A stretch of DNA of 64,000 nucleotides from NCBI RefSeq assembly GCF_003946445.1, contig NZ_RHOF01000008.1, positions 19,024 to 83,023 on the forward strand. Reading direction: 5' to 3'. The translations under genes were made by a program, and so were the position numbers. This document shows positions 36,631 through 45,945 of this stretch, one piece after another. The notes below the pieces were generated by a model. It saw nothing but the letters and a program-made list of their open reading frames with translations, had not been told where the DNA came from and did no database searches. The DNA is from Loigolactobacillus jiayinensis. Lineage in GTDB: Bacteria; Bacillota; Bacilli; Lactobacillales; Lactobacillaceae. Position 1 is the first letter of the stretch. Each line of letters opens with the position of its first letter.

Positions 36631-36974
36631 CGTCTACTGTAAATGGTGATGATGTTTGGATCAACAGCAAGCTGCATCACGCTTGGTGCGACTTTTGGGT
36701 TACTAAAAATTTTAGCTAGTACTCGTCGAATCCAGTTGGAATATCACTGAGTTGCCAAGTTTTATTGTTGATTCGTTATCTGCATATGATTTTGAAACCT
36801 GTTGTAACTATAAATATACAACTCAAAATTCTAAGTAGGAACCGATTTCAGTCTATTCTGGCTGGTAAAGCGTTCGCTCAATTCTTGATGCAAAAAAAAT
36901 TTAGTTTAGCATATTGTATTTTAGCTAAATTCGTCGTATATTTATTGTAAGCGTTTTATTTGGAGACGATAATG
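36631..36974. other. Decayed region between the amidohydrolase relic and the desulfidase gene
   Basis: On the minus strand two out-of-frame pieces look like old coding sequence (WQLSDIPTGFDEY near 36760-36720, and AKIFSNPKVAPSVMQLAVDP near 36710-36650). The short plus-strand frame at 36765-36950 has no ribosome site or family. A cre-like TGTAAGCGTTTTAT lies at 36946-36959. Confidence 0.35.
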
Positions 36975-37448
36975 ATGCGGGCAGTTGTAATTTTAGCACA
37001 TTGTATTTTAAATCAATCAGTGGTTATTCATGGATGGGAACGGGCAATTGGGGCTTTTCCGTTTGTCAAAACATTACCTAGCGAGCTTAATATTGTCCAG
37101 TTACCTTGTCCGGAATTTATGGTTTTAGGACCAAAACGTCCGCCGTTAGAATATGCGGATTACGCAAATTTAACTGGTTTTCGCCAAGCTTGTGATCAGC
37201 TATTACGGCCCGTAATAGCTGAACTGAATCAATATGCAACTAATCAAGTAAAGGTTCTTGGTGTAATTGGAATTGCAGAAAGTCCTAATTGCGCGATTCG
37301 TGGTCAGCAGGGTGTTTTTATGCAAGAATTTTTCAAGCTGTGTCAGCTAACACAACTGGAAATGCCTTATCTGGAAGTACCGGTGGATTATCCTGATATG
37401 ACACAAATTTTTATGGCTCAATTAAGTCAGTTTTTGGAGGAGAAGTAG
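36975..37448 (+). CDS. TudS-related putative desulfidase (CD3072-like)
   Basis: About 157 residues. Cys10 in LAHCILNQS, Cys45 in QLPCPEFMVLGPKRPP and Cys106 in ESPNCAIRGQQG match the three cluster cysteines of the 2-thiouracil desulfurase TudS (DUF523) in order and spacing. TudS holds a [4Fe-4S] cluster that takes up sulfide from thiolated bases (family knowledge). ATG 36972 or 36975 is plausible; GGAG lies at 36962-36965. Followed after 1 nt by an ECF S component. A possible role is desulfuration of an imported thio-compound. Confidence 0.75.
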   Translation: MRAVVILAHCILNQSVVIHGWERAIGAFPFVKTLPSELNIVQLPCPEFMVLGPKRPPLEYADYANLTGFRQACDQLLRPVIAELNQYATNQVKVLGVIGIAESPNCAIRGQQGVFMQEFFKLCQLTQLEMPYLEVPVDYPDMTQIFMAQLSQFLEEK

Positions 37449-37449
37449 C

Positions 37450-38007
37450 ATGCAAATACATAGTCGAACTAGAATCATTGCTTATTGTGCAATCGCCGCA
37501 GTAATTAACTTGGTATTAGGCGAAGCCGTTGGATTATTGCATATTCCTTTACTTTTTTTGGATACTTTAGGCACTATTTATATTGCCGCTAATTTTGGTA
37601 TTGGTTGGGGCGCTATGACCGGATTTTTGTCGAATGTGTTAATGGTACCATTTAGCGGTATTATGGAATTACCTTTTGCAATTGTTAGTATTGCGGTTGC
37701 TATCGTGGTTGGTTTGTTTTCAAAAGGTAAGGGTTTCACATTAAGTAAAGCAATTATTGCCGGTTTAATTTTGGCTTTCGTGGCGCCAGCAATTGGTACA
37801 CCAATTCGTTTATGGTTGTATGGCGGCTTCACAGGTTCTGGTACTGATTTATTAATTTTCACTTTAAAAGCTAGTGGTAAATCAATGATTTCTGCAACAT
37901 TTATGGGGACAGTTGTAGGTAACTTTGTAGATAAGATCCTATCGTGTGTAGTTATTTCTGTATTACAAACGAAACCAAGATTCCAAACTATTTTACATCG
38001 CGGTTAA
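37450..38007 (+). CDS. ECF transporter S component (CD3073-like)
   Basis: A 185-residue membrane protein with six predicted helices and the S-component look: IAYCAIAAVINLVLGEAVGL, FLDTLGTIYIAANFGIGWGA and GNFVDKILSCVVISVL. It binds a vitamin-like or nucleobase-like substrate and uses a general EcfAAT module encoded elsewhere (family knowledge). The gene directly follows the TudS-like gene, the same pairing as in Clostridioides (recalled). Substrate unknown. Confidence 0.85.
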   Translation: MQIHSRTRIIAYCAIAAVINLVLGEAVGLLHIPLLFLDTLGTIYIAANFGIGWGAMTGFLSNVLMVPFSGIMELPFAIVSIAVAIVVGLFSKGKGFTLSKAIIAGLILAFVAPAIGTPIRLWLYGGFTGSGTDLLIFTLKASGKSMISATFMGTVVGNFVDKILSCVVISVLQTKPRFQTILHRG

Positions 38008-38036
38008 AACTTAAGTATAATTTTTAGAAAATATTA

Positions 38037-38077
38037 AGCTATGTTACCACTACTTTCAGTTGGTAATGTGGCTTTTT
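38037..38077 (+). terminator. Terminator after the ECF S component
   Basis: AGCTATGTTACCA pairs with TGGTAATGTGGCT (one G-U) and is followed by T5. Confidence 0.7.
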
Positions 38078-38154
38078 ATCTCGTTATATTTAAAGAGTTG
38101 GCTCATTACATTAAAATGGATTATGTCCGTTGGTAAAACAAATAAATTTAACAT

Positions 38155-38191
38155 AAAAAAGCCTGGTACCTGTCGAACACAGGTATCAAGC
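38155..38191 (-). terminator. Minus-strand terminator for the zinc-ribbon gene
   Basis: On the minus strand GCTTGATACCTG pairs with CAGGTACCAGGC over TGTTCGA, followed by T6. Confidence 0.8.
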
Positions 38192-38274
38192 TAAGGTAAT
38201 TCGTCTAAATTGCTATTATTTAACTTCTTTGTTGCATCACTTAAGCTAGTTGGAAAAATTTTTATTGCCATAAT

Positions 38275-38691
38275 TTAAGTACGCGCCCGAAATTTGTTGC
38301 GGCAATGGGGACAGGTAATTTGAATTTTGCCTTTACCACGGGGAATACGAATACGCTGGTGACAGCTCTTACAATTGAAGAAGCGATACTGCTTACGCTG
38401 CTGCCATTCGTGATAGTGGCGACGGACTGGTTTAGTTAACCAATTGGTTCGTTGTTGGAACTTAGTATTCTCAGCGGCACGTTTATAAATTTGACGGGAA
38501 AAAATCCGCCAGTAAGCGACTATCAGCAGTAAAATACCTAATAGATTGAGCCAGCTGGTGTGTATAAACATGGTCAAGAAAATCAAGATCAGTCCACCAA
38601 ACATTAAAAACTTGTTCAAGCTATCCATGACGCCGTAACGTCCACGCATAAAGTTGGCAACCTTATAAAGCCATTTTGGTGGTTGTTTCAC
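38275..38691 (-). CDS. Two-helix membrane protein with C-terminal zinc ribbon
   Basis: 138 residues. Two adjacent membrane segments (about 24-43 and 46-62) are followed by a basic cytoplasmic part (RQIYKRAAENTKFQQR, RRHYHEWQQRKQYRFFNCKS). It ends in a zinc ribbon with CKSC (NCKSCHQRIRIPRG) and CPHC (ITCPHCRNKF). A conserved lactobacillar protein of unknown role by appearance. Single-gene unit with the terminator at 38155. Confidence 0.8.
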   Translation of the reverse strand: MKQPPKWLYKVANFMRGRYGVMDSLNKFLMFGGLILIFLTMFIHTSWLNLLGILLLIVAYWRIFSRQIYKRAAENTKFQQRTNWLTKPVRRHYHEWQQRKQYRFFNCKSCHQRIRIPRGKGKIQITCPHCRNKFRART

Positions 38692-38857
38692 TCGTATCTG
38701 CCTCCTTTATAATTGATGTTATTCATTATGCCAAATCACTGCTAGAAAATCATCGGGCAAAGGATGGAGAATGGCGAATAATTGGTATTTTTAGCTTGAA
38801 TGACTACTTTAGTTGGTAAGCACTTTTCCATCAGGTGATATTGCTTTACGTCTTTAA

Positions 38858-39640
38858 TCACGCCCCGCTAAAGCGCGGGTTGGCTTGGCGCGTGTCAAAG
38901 TTGGTTTGCAGTGCTTGGGCAGCGGTGATTACTTTAGGTGGAACCGTGACATGAACGAGATAGTTTTTGCCAGCGGGACCGTAGCCGGTTGCAGTATCAG
39001 CTAAGCGGCTGATTTCACCTAAAAGTAGCGTGGTGTATTTAGTGACCGACCACATACCCGTTGGTGTTTGGGCGTAAGTCAGGGTGTTATGGTCAGCGCA
39101 GACGGTTACCTGGTAGGCGGCATAATTGATCAATTCAACATCGGGAGCAACGTGTTGTCGCATGGTGGCAGTCATTCGTAATTGCATGGTGGCGTCTTGG
39201 CAGAGAATTAGCGACTTATAGGTGATTTTTTTGGTGGCTAATAGCGCTAATAAATTGGTGACGTTATTACCGCAATTAGTTGACGCCGTTTCTAAATAGT
39301 CGACGGTTAGGTGATCGCGTTGCTTGAGTAATTGCGCGAATAATGCTGCTTCATTATTAGCAGTAAAATTAATTTCTGGATATAACTTTTGTGCTTGCTG
39401 AAATAAGGCCGCAGTAGTGTGACCGTAGCCGCCGACAATCACATAATATTTAGCAACGTGCTGACGAATTGCAGTCGCTAGTGTGGTTACGCCAGCTAGG
39501 ATGCTGCCGCCAAATAAGACGAAGACGTCGGCTTGGTTGTAACCATATTGTTGGCGTAGCGCTGCTTGGCTTAATTCAGTCAGATCGCGGCGGCCACAGA
39601 ATTGGCCTAAAAGATTGATTTGTGTGGCAATTTTTTGCAT
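38858..39640 (-). CDS. YdcF/ElyC family protein (DUF218)
   Basis: 260 residues from ATG 39640 (AAGAGGTG 8 nt upstream; the extension to 39673 has none). DUF218 pattern: DVFVLFGGSILAGVTTLATAI, YVIVGGYGHTTAAL, ETASTNCGNNVTNLLALLAT and LILCQDATMQLRMTATM. Bacterial members are tied to envelope metabolism or unknown functions. No membrane segment here. Single gene. Confidence 0.85.
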   Translation of the reverse strand: MQKIATQINLLGQFCGRRDLTELSQAALRQQYGYNQADVFVLFGGSILAGVTTLATAIRQHVAKYYVIVGGYGHTTAALFQQAQKLYPEINFTANNEAALFAQLLKQRDHLTVDYLETASTNCGNNVTNLLALLATKKITYKSLILCQDATMQLRMTATMRQHVAPDVELINYAAYQVTVCADHNTLTYAQTPTGMWSVTKYTTLLLGEISRLADTATGYGPAGKNYLVHVTVPPKVITAAQALQTNFDTRQANPRFSGA

Positions 39641-39673
39641 CGTGCACCTCTTGCAGTAGATTCGTGAGCGCAA

Positions 39674-39996
39674 TTAATTAGTTAGTTTTTACTAATATTG
39701 CTATAGCTTCACTTTAACATGAAATTTTAGCAAACTGAAGGGGAACGTATAATTAATTAAAACGGATACACCATCCCTAATTAAAGGTTATCAGCACGGT
39801 AAAACTACGCAAATTAGCCACTAAACATTGTGCTACTTTTCTAAAATTTAAATTAGTATTTAAATTGAAAAAAGGTGATTGAATTACTTGATTTAATTAG
39901 CGGCAACGACCATAATAATAATTGAAAATATATCTGTAAGCGATTGAATCACGCAAACTTGTTTCAGCATCACTATCTTTTAGGGAGGTAATTTTA
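39674..39996 (+). promoter_or_regulatory. leuC leader region
   Basis: A 323-nt spacer before leuC. No T-box or leader peptide with Leu codons was seen. A cre-like TGTAAGCGATTGAA lies at 39935-39948 (two mismatches). Confidence 0.3.
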
Positions 39997-41370
39997 TTGG
40001 GACAGACTATGTTTGACAAGTTATGGCAGCGACATGTGGTGGCTGGTAAGCCCGGCGAACCACAGTTGCTGTACGTTGATCTCCAATTGATCCATGAGGT
40101 AACATCACCACAAGCTTTTGAAGGCTTACGCGAGAATCATCGTCAAGTGCGGCGGCCGGATAAAACGTTTGCTACGCTGGATCATAATGTACCAACAGCG
40201 GATATCTTTAACATTCAGGATGTGATCTCGCGTAAACAGATCCAAACGTTGGAAAAAAATACTAAAGAATTTGGTATTCGTTTAGCCGATCTAGGCGATG
40301 AAGATCAGGGTATTGTCCACGTGATTGGGCCAGAACTTGGGTTGACGCATCCAGGCATGGTGATTGTCTGCGGTGATTCGCACACTGCCACCCATGGCGC
40401 TTTCGGCTCTATTGGTTTTGGGATCGGTACCAGTGAGGTTGAGCATGTGTTAGCCACCCAGACAATTTGGCAACAAAAGCCAAAAAATATGGGTGTGCAT
40501 GTGCACGGCCAGTTACCTAAGGGCGTATACGCTAAGGATATTATTCTTGGCTTGATTGCGCGTGAAGGGGTGGCCTTTGGGACTGGTTATGCTATCGAGT
40601 ACTACGGCGATACGATTGAACGCTTGAGTATGGAAGAGCGGATGAGTATCTGTAACATGACCATTGAAGGTGGCGCTAAATACGGTTGTATTCAGCCTGA
40701 TCAAACTACCTTTGATTATGTTAAGGGGCGTAAATATACGCCTAAAGACTTAGATGCTGCGATTGCCAATTGGCGGACTTTGTTTACCGATAGTACTGCT
40801 GATTTTGATACGATCATTGATATTGATGCCAGTCAGTTGGCGCCAATGGTTTCGTGGGGGACTAACCCAGGGATGACCGTAGCAGTGGACGAGGCGTTTC
40901 CGCCAGTCAGTGATGAAAATACGCGTAAAGCCTATGATTATATTGACTTAAAGCCAGGGCAAACGGCACCAGAGATACCAATTGAGTACGCCTTTTTCGG
41001 TTCGTGTACCAATGGCCGGCTGTCGGATTTACAGGTAGAAGCAGCGATTCTGAAGGGGCATCAGATTGATCCTAAAGTGACGGCGCTAGTGGTTCCTGGC
41101 TCGCGGCGTGTCAAACTTGCGGCTGAAGCATTAGGTCTGGATAAGATTTTCAAGGATGCTGGCTGTGACTGGCGTGAACCGGGGTGTTCGGCTTGTTTGG
41201 CGATGAACCCTGATAAAGTACCAGCTGGAGTTCATTGTGCGTCCACCACGAATCGTAATTTTGAAGGTCGGCAAGGTGCCGGCGCGCGGACCCATTTGGC
41301 AAGTCCGGCGATGGTCGCTTATGCGGCGTTGAATGGGCATTTTATTGACATCAGAAAGGTGGAAGCGTGA
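39997..41370 (+). CDS. leuC: 3-isopropylmalate dehydratase large subunit (LeuC-like)
   Basis: 457 residues of the aconitase family. The start is TTG 39997, giving [15 protein letters not shown], with AGGGAGG 9 nt before it; the next ATG would cut the conserved start. [4Fe-4S] ligands: Cys in FGSCTNGR and the pair in [11 protein letters not shown]. Substrate-binding [12 protein letters not shown] is intact. It isomerises isopropylmalate with LeuD in leucine synthesis. leuA and leuB are absent from the window, so this pair may instead serve a related isomerase step such as citramalate/methylmalate. Confidence 0.92.
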   Translation: MGQTMFDKLWQRHVVAGKPGEPQLLYVDLQLIHEVTSPQAFEGLRENHRQVRRPDKTFATLDHNVPTADIFNIQDVISRKQIQTLEKNTKEFGIRLADLGDEDQGIVHVIGPELGLTHPGMVIVCGDSHTATHGAFGSIGFGIGTSEVEHVLATQTIWQQKPKNMGVHVHGQLPKGVYAKDIILGLIAREGVAFGTGYAIEYYGDTIERLSMEERMSICNMTIEGGAKYGCIQPDQTTFDYVKGRKYTPKDLDAAIANWRTLFTDSTADFDTIIDIDASQLAPMVSWGTNPGMTVAVDEAFPPVSDENTRKAYDYIDLKPGQTAPEIPIEYAFFGSCTNGRLSDLQVEAAILKGHQIDPKVTALVVPGSRRVKLAAEALGLDKIFKDAGCDWREPGCSACLAMNPDKVPAGVHCASTTNRNFEGRQGAGARTHLASPAMVAYAALNGHFIDIRKVEA

Positions 41371-41945
41371 TGGAGCCAATCAAAACCATTAGCAGTCATA
41401 TTGTACCCGTGATGGATGATAATATTGATACTGATCAGTTGATTTCCCGTGACTCGCTGAAAGAAGTCGCTAAAGCAAGTTTTGCTGATATGCTTTTTTA
41501 CGGGCAACGTTATTTAGCTTCTGGCGCTAAAAATCCCGCTTTTCCCTTAAATGATCCGCAACGTGCCGGCGCGCAAATTCTGATCACTGGCCATAATTTC
41601 GGTTGTGGTTCAGCTTGGGAACATGCCGCGTGGGCGTTACGCGATTATGGATTTCGTGCAGTAATTGCCAAAGATTTTAATGATATCTTCTATATGAATA
41701 GCATTAAAAGTGGGGTGCTACCGATTGAACTAACCGATGCACAATGCGAGTTGTTAGCCGCATTACCTGCGACAGCACAGGTTACAGTTGATCTGCCGCA
41801 ACAAACGGTGACCAGCGCGGGGCAGACATTTAAGTTTAAAATTGATCCGCTGTGGAAGTCTAAATTGGCGACGGGAACCAGTGATATTGAGCTGACGAGT
41901 GAATTTAACACGCAGATCGATCAGTTTGAACAGGATAATAATTGA
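41367..41945 (+). CDS. leuD: 3-isopropylmalate dehydratase small subunit (LeuD-like)
   Basis: 192 residues. Family blocks: [16 protein letters not shown] at the N-terminus, [19 protein letters not shown] (the GCGSxxEHA substrate-loop motif) and [17 protein letters not shown]. It overlaps leuC by the 4-nt ATGA, so the two subunits are made in coupled amounts. Confidence 0.93.
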   Translation: MMEPIKTISSHIVPVMDDNIDTDQLISRDSLKEVAKASFADMLFYGQRYLASGAKNPAFPLNDPQRAGAQILITGHNFGCGSAWEHAAWALRDYGFRAVIAKDFNDIFYMNSIKSGVLPIELTDAQCELLAALPATAQVTVDLPQQTVTSAGQTFKFKIDPLWKSKLATGTSDIELTSEFNTQIDQFEQDNN

Positions 41946-42095
41946 TTTTTTAGCAACTAATTGCCTTGTTGGTGATCAGTTTCTTTTTTGGCGGTTAAAA
42001 ATAATTAACTTTTTCGGCCAAACTTAACCGCGGTCAAGTTTTGTGTATTTCTTTTCAGTTATGCTTAGTTCATCAAATGAAAGAGGGCATCCATT

Positions 42096-42377
42096 ATGAC
42101 AACTAAAGCAGATTTTATTACGACTGAATTTCCGAAATTAAATTTCTATACTAGCCAAATTCTCAAGGTGCATGGCGCTCATCATCCTGAGCTGGGCACA
42201 GTACGTGAACTATTTGTGGACATTGCTACTAAAATTGACGCTGATCCAGAGGCTGACCTTACCGCTGAGTTAGGGCAATTAGCGGTGGTAACCGATAATT
42301 ATACGGTGCCAGCAGATGGTTGCGAAGCTTATCAAGCAACTTATGAATTACTGGCTGATTTTCAACAAATTGCTTAA
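42096..42377 (+). CDS. Hemerythrin-like short protein (Ric/ScdA C-terminal-like)
   Basis: 93 residues. FYTSQILKVHGAHHPELGTV and the following helices resemble the second half of the di-iron HHE domain of the iron-sulfur repair proteins Ric/YtfE/ScdA. It is much shorter than those (about 220 residues) and lacks the first HH and the final HE ligand sets, so full di-iron activity is doubtful. AAAGAGGG ribosome site. Position after leuCD (an Fe-S enzyme) is suggestive but there is a 150-nt gap. Confidence 0.65.
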   Translation: MTTKADFITTEFPKLNFYTSQILKVHGAHHPELGTVRELFVDIATKIDADPEADLTAELGQLAVVTDNYTVPADGCEAYQATYELLADFQQIA

Positions 42378-42384
42378 CGCAAAT

Positions 42385-42424
42385 AAAAACTAGGCCGCCT
42401 GTGTGGGCAGCGGTCTAGTTTTTG
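42385..42424. terminator. Bidirectional terminator
   Basis: AAAAACTAGGCCGC pairs with GCGGTCTAGTTTTT; it serves the hemerythrin-like gene and the convergent tetR gene. Confidence 0.85.
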
Positions 42425-42442
42425 CGTTTTAGCAGTATTTTA

Positions 42443-43108
42443 TCACGGTTGTTCAGTTGGCGGCGCGGCTTTGAGTTCGGCTAAAGCGAGTTCGTCGGTA
42501 GTCGGTTTACGCGCTTTATTTGGCGCCACTCCTTTAAGCAACATTTCGGTCCATTCCGCGGTGTAAGGACGAATGCGTTCATAGATTCGGGGACTAGAAA
42601 TGCCTTCGATCAGGGCATCAAAGTAGAGCATTAAAAATTCGTCGGAATATTTTAAATCGACGGCGCCTTCTTTACGGCCACGGTGGAAAAGATCCAGCAT
42701 TAAGTTAAGTGATTCGGCCGTATAGACCTGATTAAGGCGGGATAATTCGCTATCTTCTTTTTCCGTGAGGTAGGTCATTAAGTCAATATAAAATTGCTGC
42801 TTCACAGTGTCTAGCAGGCGCATCTTATTTTGGCTTAGTGCGATAAAAGTTTCGGTAAATGATTTATTCTGGGCGATCAGTGCCCTAGCTTCACGATACA
42901 GTCGTTCGATAAATTGTTTAAAGATTTCATGGATCAATTGTTCTTTGGTGCCAAAGTATTTGAAAATAGTGGCTTTACTGACGTTGGCCTGGGTGGCGAT
43001 GGCATTGATCGTTAAGTCAGCGACACCAGTTTTGGTGTTCATTAAGGTAAAAGTGGCGGTGAGAATCTGCTGCTTTTTTTGTTGCGCGCGTTTTTCAAAT
43101 CCATTCAT
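42443..43108 (-). CDS. TetR family transcriptional regulator
   Basis: 221 residues. The N-terminal HTH is KQQILTATFTLMNTKTGVAD, INAIATQANVSKATIFKYFG and TKEQLIHEIFKQFIERLY, all standard TetR blocks. The C-terminal ligand and dimer domain is unlike any specific group I know. It is divergent from a two-gene ABC exporter operon, the typical arrangement for a drug-responsive repressor, with palindromes next to both promoters. Confidence 0.93.
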   Translation of the reverse strand: MNGFEKRAQQKKQQILTATFTLMNTKTGVADLTINAIATQANVSKATIFKYFGTKEQLIHEIFKQFIERLYREARALIAQNKSFTETFIALSQNKMRLLDTVKQQFYIDLMTYLTEKEDSELSRLNQVYTAESLNLMLDLFHRGRKEGAVDLKYSDEFLMLYFDALIEGISSPRIYERIRPYTAEWTEMLLKGVAPNKARKPTTDELALAELKAAPPTEQP

Positions 43109-43129
43109 AGGAACCGCCCTTTCTTGATG

Positions 43130-43152
43130 AAAATAGTTTTTAAAACTATTTT
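43130..43152. promoter_or_regulatory. TetR-proximal palindrome
   Basis: AAAATAGTTTT, one T, then AAAACTATTTT: perfect 11-bp arms, 21 bp upstream of the tetR start. Candidate operator for autoregulation. Confidence 0.55.
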
Positions 43153-43315
43153 TAGTTCATAACTACTCTATTGATCATTATATATATCTACTTATAAACC
43201 GGCAAGCCTGAAAGAGTCTTTTTTTATTTATAAATTTTAGTTGACTATTGCTGCTGACGGCTATATTATTGACCCATCAACCGGAAGATAGTTTAAAAAA
43301 TTAAAATTATAGCTA

Positions 43316-43351
43316 AGTTATAAACTATATTATTTTAAATAGTTTATAACT
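43316..43351 (+). promoter_or_regulatory. ABC-operon palindrome
   Basis: AGTTATAAACTA and TAGTTTATAACT are exact reverse complements, spaced by 12 bp, ending 19 bp before the ABC ATG. Shares TAGTTT half-sites with the palindrome at 43130. Likely TetR operator. Confidence 0.6.
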
Positions 43352-43370
43352 ATAAAGGAGCGTGGTCTAA

Positions 43371-44252
43371 ATGGCGGCTATTATTGAGGCTCAGGGGTTA
43401 CAGAAGCATTTTGGTAAGTTTCAGGCGTTACGCGACATTAGTTTTACCGTCAATGCTGGGGAAGTCGTCGGTTTTATCGGGCCTAATGGTGCCGGTAAAT
43501 CGACAACGATCCGCGTATTACTAGGAATTATTCGTGGTGATGGTGGGCAGGCCACTATCTTTGGCCGCAATGTGTGGCAAGAGCGCTTAGCGATTCATCC
43601 GCGAGTTGCCTACGTGCCAGGGGATGTTGCGCTATGGGGAAATTTGACCGGCGGCGAGATCATTGATCTGTTCATTAAATTGCATGGCGGCGGTGATAAG
43701 ACCAAGCGTGACGAGCTGATCAAAAAGTTTGAACTCGATCCGCGGAAAAAGGCTAAAAGTTATTCGAAGGGGAATCGGCAAAAGGTAGGCTTGATTGCGG
43801 CACTTTCAGTACCGGCTGATCTGTATATTTTCGATGAACCAACTTCAGGGCTTGATCCATTGATGGAAATGGTCTTTCAAGAAGAAGTTGAGCAGATCAA
43901 GGCCGCTGGCAAGGCAATCTTGTTATCATCACATATTCTTAGTGAAGTTGAACGGCTTGCCGATAAGGTGGCCATTATTCGGCAAGGTAAAATTGTCGAA
44001 ACGGGGACGTTAGATGAATTACGGCATTTGACCCGCTCAACAGTACGATTAGTGGCAGAACAAGATCCGCATGATTTGGCGACGCTTAGGGGTGTTTATG
44101 ATTTCACGCAAAAGGGTGCGCAAGTCACTTTTTCAGTGGATAATTCGGCGCTGAACACGGTGTTGCGTGCAGTAACTACGTTAGGCGTGAAAAAATTTGA
44201 AGTGGTTCCGCCAACGTTGGAAGATCTGTTCATGCGGCACTATGAGGATTGA
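43371..44252 (+). CDS. ABC transporter ATP-binding protein (CcmA/DrrA type)
   Basis: 293 residues. Walker A GPNGAGKSTT, signature YSKGNRQKVGL, Walker B LYIFDEPTSGLDPL and switch ILLSSHILSE. The C-terminal extension matches drug-export ATPases. It pairs with the following 534-residue permease, and both are probably repressed by the divergent TetR protein. AAAGGAGCG ribosome site. Confidence 0.93.
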   Translation: MAAIIEAQGLQKHFGKFQALRDISFTVNAGEVVGFIGPNGAGKSTTIRVLLGIIRGDGGQATIFGRNVWQERLAIHPRVAYVPGDVALWGNLTGGEIIDLFIKLHGGGDKTKRDELIKKFELDPRKKAKSYSKGNRQKVGLIAALSVPADLYIFDEPTSGLDPLMEMVFQEEVEQIKAAGKAILLSSHILSEVERLADKVAIIRQGKIVETGTLDELRHLTRSTVRLVAEQDPHDLATLRGVYDFTQKGAQVTFSVDNSALNTVLRAVTTLGVKKFEVVPPTLEDLFMRHYED

Positions 44253-44269
44253 AGTGGGAGGTGAAGTTG

Positions 44270-45874
44270 ATGAATGAAAAGTTTGCGCTGTGGACGGTAT
44301 TGTTGCGCCAATATTTGAAGCGTGATTGGCGTAAAATTGTGATCTGGGTGTTGGGACTGGGATTATTTGCCAGTGCTTATGTGCCGGCATTTAAGGAAAT
44401 CGCTAAGGGTAGCGGGTTGCCTACGATGTACACGACTATGAAAAATCCAGCGATGATCTCAATTGTTGGACCGACGCCAATAAAAAATGCTGCGGACTAC
44501 ACGATTGGTGCCATGTATGGGCAAGAAATGTTGCTGTTTTGTGGGTTATTTGCCATGATTGTGGCCGCTTTACATGTGGTCGGTCATACACGTAAGGAAG
44601 AGGATTTCGGTTTAACCGAGTTGGTCCAGTCATTTCGCGTCGGCCGGCAAGCCAATTCTTTAGCGGTCATTGTGGAAACCATTTTTATTAATCTTTTGTT
44701 AGCGCTATTAACTGCTGGTGTGATGGTTAGTTTCAGGGTTGCTTCAATTTCGCTGCCGGGAGCGCTACTGTTTGGCGGCGCATTGGGTTTAGCCGGTATT
44801 CTTGGTGCGGCGTTGGCGTTATTATTTGCCCAAATTATGCCGACTTCTGGTGGCGCGAGTGGGGCAACGCTAGGGTTGGTCGGTCTATTGTATGTGGTGC
44901 GCGCGGGAACTGATGTGTCCAATGTGACATGGTCATGGTTCAATCCGCTGGGCTGGTTATATTTGACCTTTCCGTTCACCGATAACAATTGGGCGCCCTT
45001 AGTTTATGGGCTGTTAGTCAGTTTAGTGCTAGTCGTAGTGGCATTTGTACTAGAGGGACGGCGGGATGTTGGCGTCGGTTATTTACCTGAGCGTGCCGGC
45101 CGCGCCACAGCTAAGTCTGGCTTATTGTCGGTGCCTGGCCTGTTTTTGCGATTAAATCGGGGTACGATCATCAGCTGGATGGTGGCTTTAGTGTTGCTGG
45201 GGATGGCGTATGGGTCAATTTATGGCGATATGCAGTCATTCTTGGAGAGTAATGCGCTAATGAAGCAGATGTTTGCGGCCACCCATACGTCGATCGAGGC
45301 GTCATTCACCAGTACGATCATCGTCGTGTTAGTCGATTTGGCGGCAATTTTACCGATTGCCATCGTCAACAAATTATTTACTGAAGAAACGCGCTTGCAT
45401 CTGAGTCAATTATATGTAACCAAGGTGAGTCGGCGTAAACTATATTGGACTAACGTGAGTTTAGCGCTGGTAGCTGGTGTGCTGGGCGTAGCGTTAGCGG
45501 CTGGTAGCTTAGGTGCGACCGCCTTAGCCGCAATTGGCGCTACTTCCAAAATGACCTTGTTTGACTTCTTGGCGGCTGGCTTTAGCGGTTGGCCAGTGGT
45601 GTTATTTGTTACTGGTTTAGCGGCGTTAGCACTAGGTTGGGCGCCGCGACTCGGTAAAATTGCTTACCTCTATTTAGGCTATTCGTTTGCACTAAACTAT
45701 TTTGGTGGTATTTTAAACTTGCCAGATTGGTTCACGAAAACGGCCGTCCAAACTTGGTTGCCGCGGTTACCCGTTGCACAATTTAATGGGCCTACCTTTG
45801 CGACGATTACCGTGCTGGGCATCGTGTTGCTCGTGCTAGGCGATCTTGGCTACCAACGCCGCGATTTAATTTAA
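44270..45874 (+). CDS. ABC-2 type exporter permease (polyketide-antibiotic exporter-like)
   Basis: 534 residues from ATG 44270, preceded by GGGAGGTG 8 nt upstream. About 12 helices in two six-helix halves, with an N-terminal RDWRKIVIWVLGLGLF motif and long loops containing YTIGAMYGQEMLLFCGLFAM. This is the long TnrB3-type permease (two fused ABC-2 halves). Likely exports a hydrophobic antibiotic or lipid. Self-protection is a guess. Confidence 0.88.
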   Translation: MNEKFALWTVLLRQYLKRDWRKIVIWVLGLGLFASAYVPAFKEIAKGSGLPTMYTTMKNPAMISIVGPTPIKNAADYTIGAMYGQEMLLFCGLFAMIVAALHVVGHTRKEEDFGLTELVQSFRVGRQANSLAVIVETIFINLLLALLTAGVMVSFRVASISLPGALLFGGALGLAGILGAALALLFAQIMPTSGGASGATLGLVGLLYVVRAGTDVSNVTWSWFNPLGWLYLTFPFTDNNWAPLVYGLLVSLVLVVVAFVLEGRRDVGVGYLPERAGRATAKSGLLSVPGLFLRLNRGTIISWMVALVLLGMAYGSIYGDMQSFLESNALMKQMFAATHTSIEASFTSTIIVVLVDLAAILPIAIVNKLFTEETRLHLSQLYVTKVSRRKLYWTNVSLALVAGVLGVALAAGSLGATALAAIGATSKMTLFDFLAAGFSGWPVVLFVTGLAALALGWAPRLGKIAYLYLGYSFALNYFGGILNLPDWFTKTAVQTWLPRLPVAQFNGPTFATITVLGIVLLVLGDLGYQRRDLI

Positions 45875-45945
45875 GGTGCAGAAGCTACCATTAAGGACAA
45901 TCAAGCCGTAAAGTAAATATGCGGCCGACCGAGTTAGGTGGAAGC

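Noticed and set aside
36765..36950. 61-codon plus-strand open frame
   Set aside because: No ribosome site, basic low-complexity product, lies in a decayed region.
44584..44988. 134-codon minus-strand frame inside the exporter permease
   Set aside because: Antisense shadow of membrane helices with no ribosome site.
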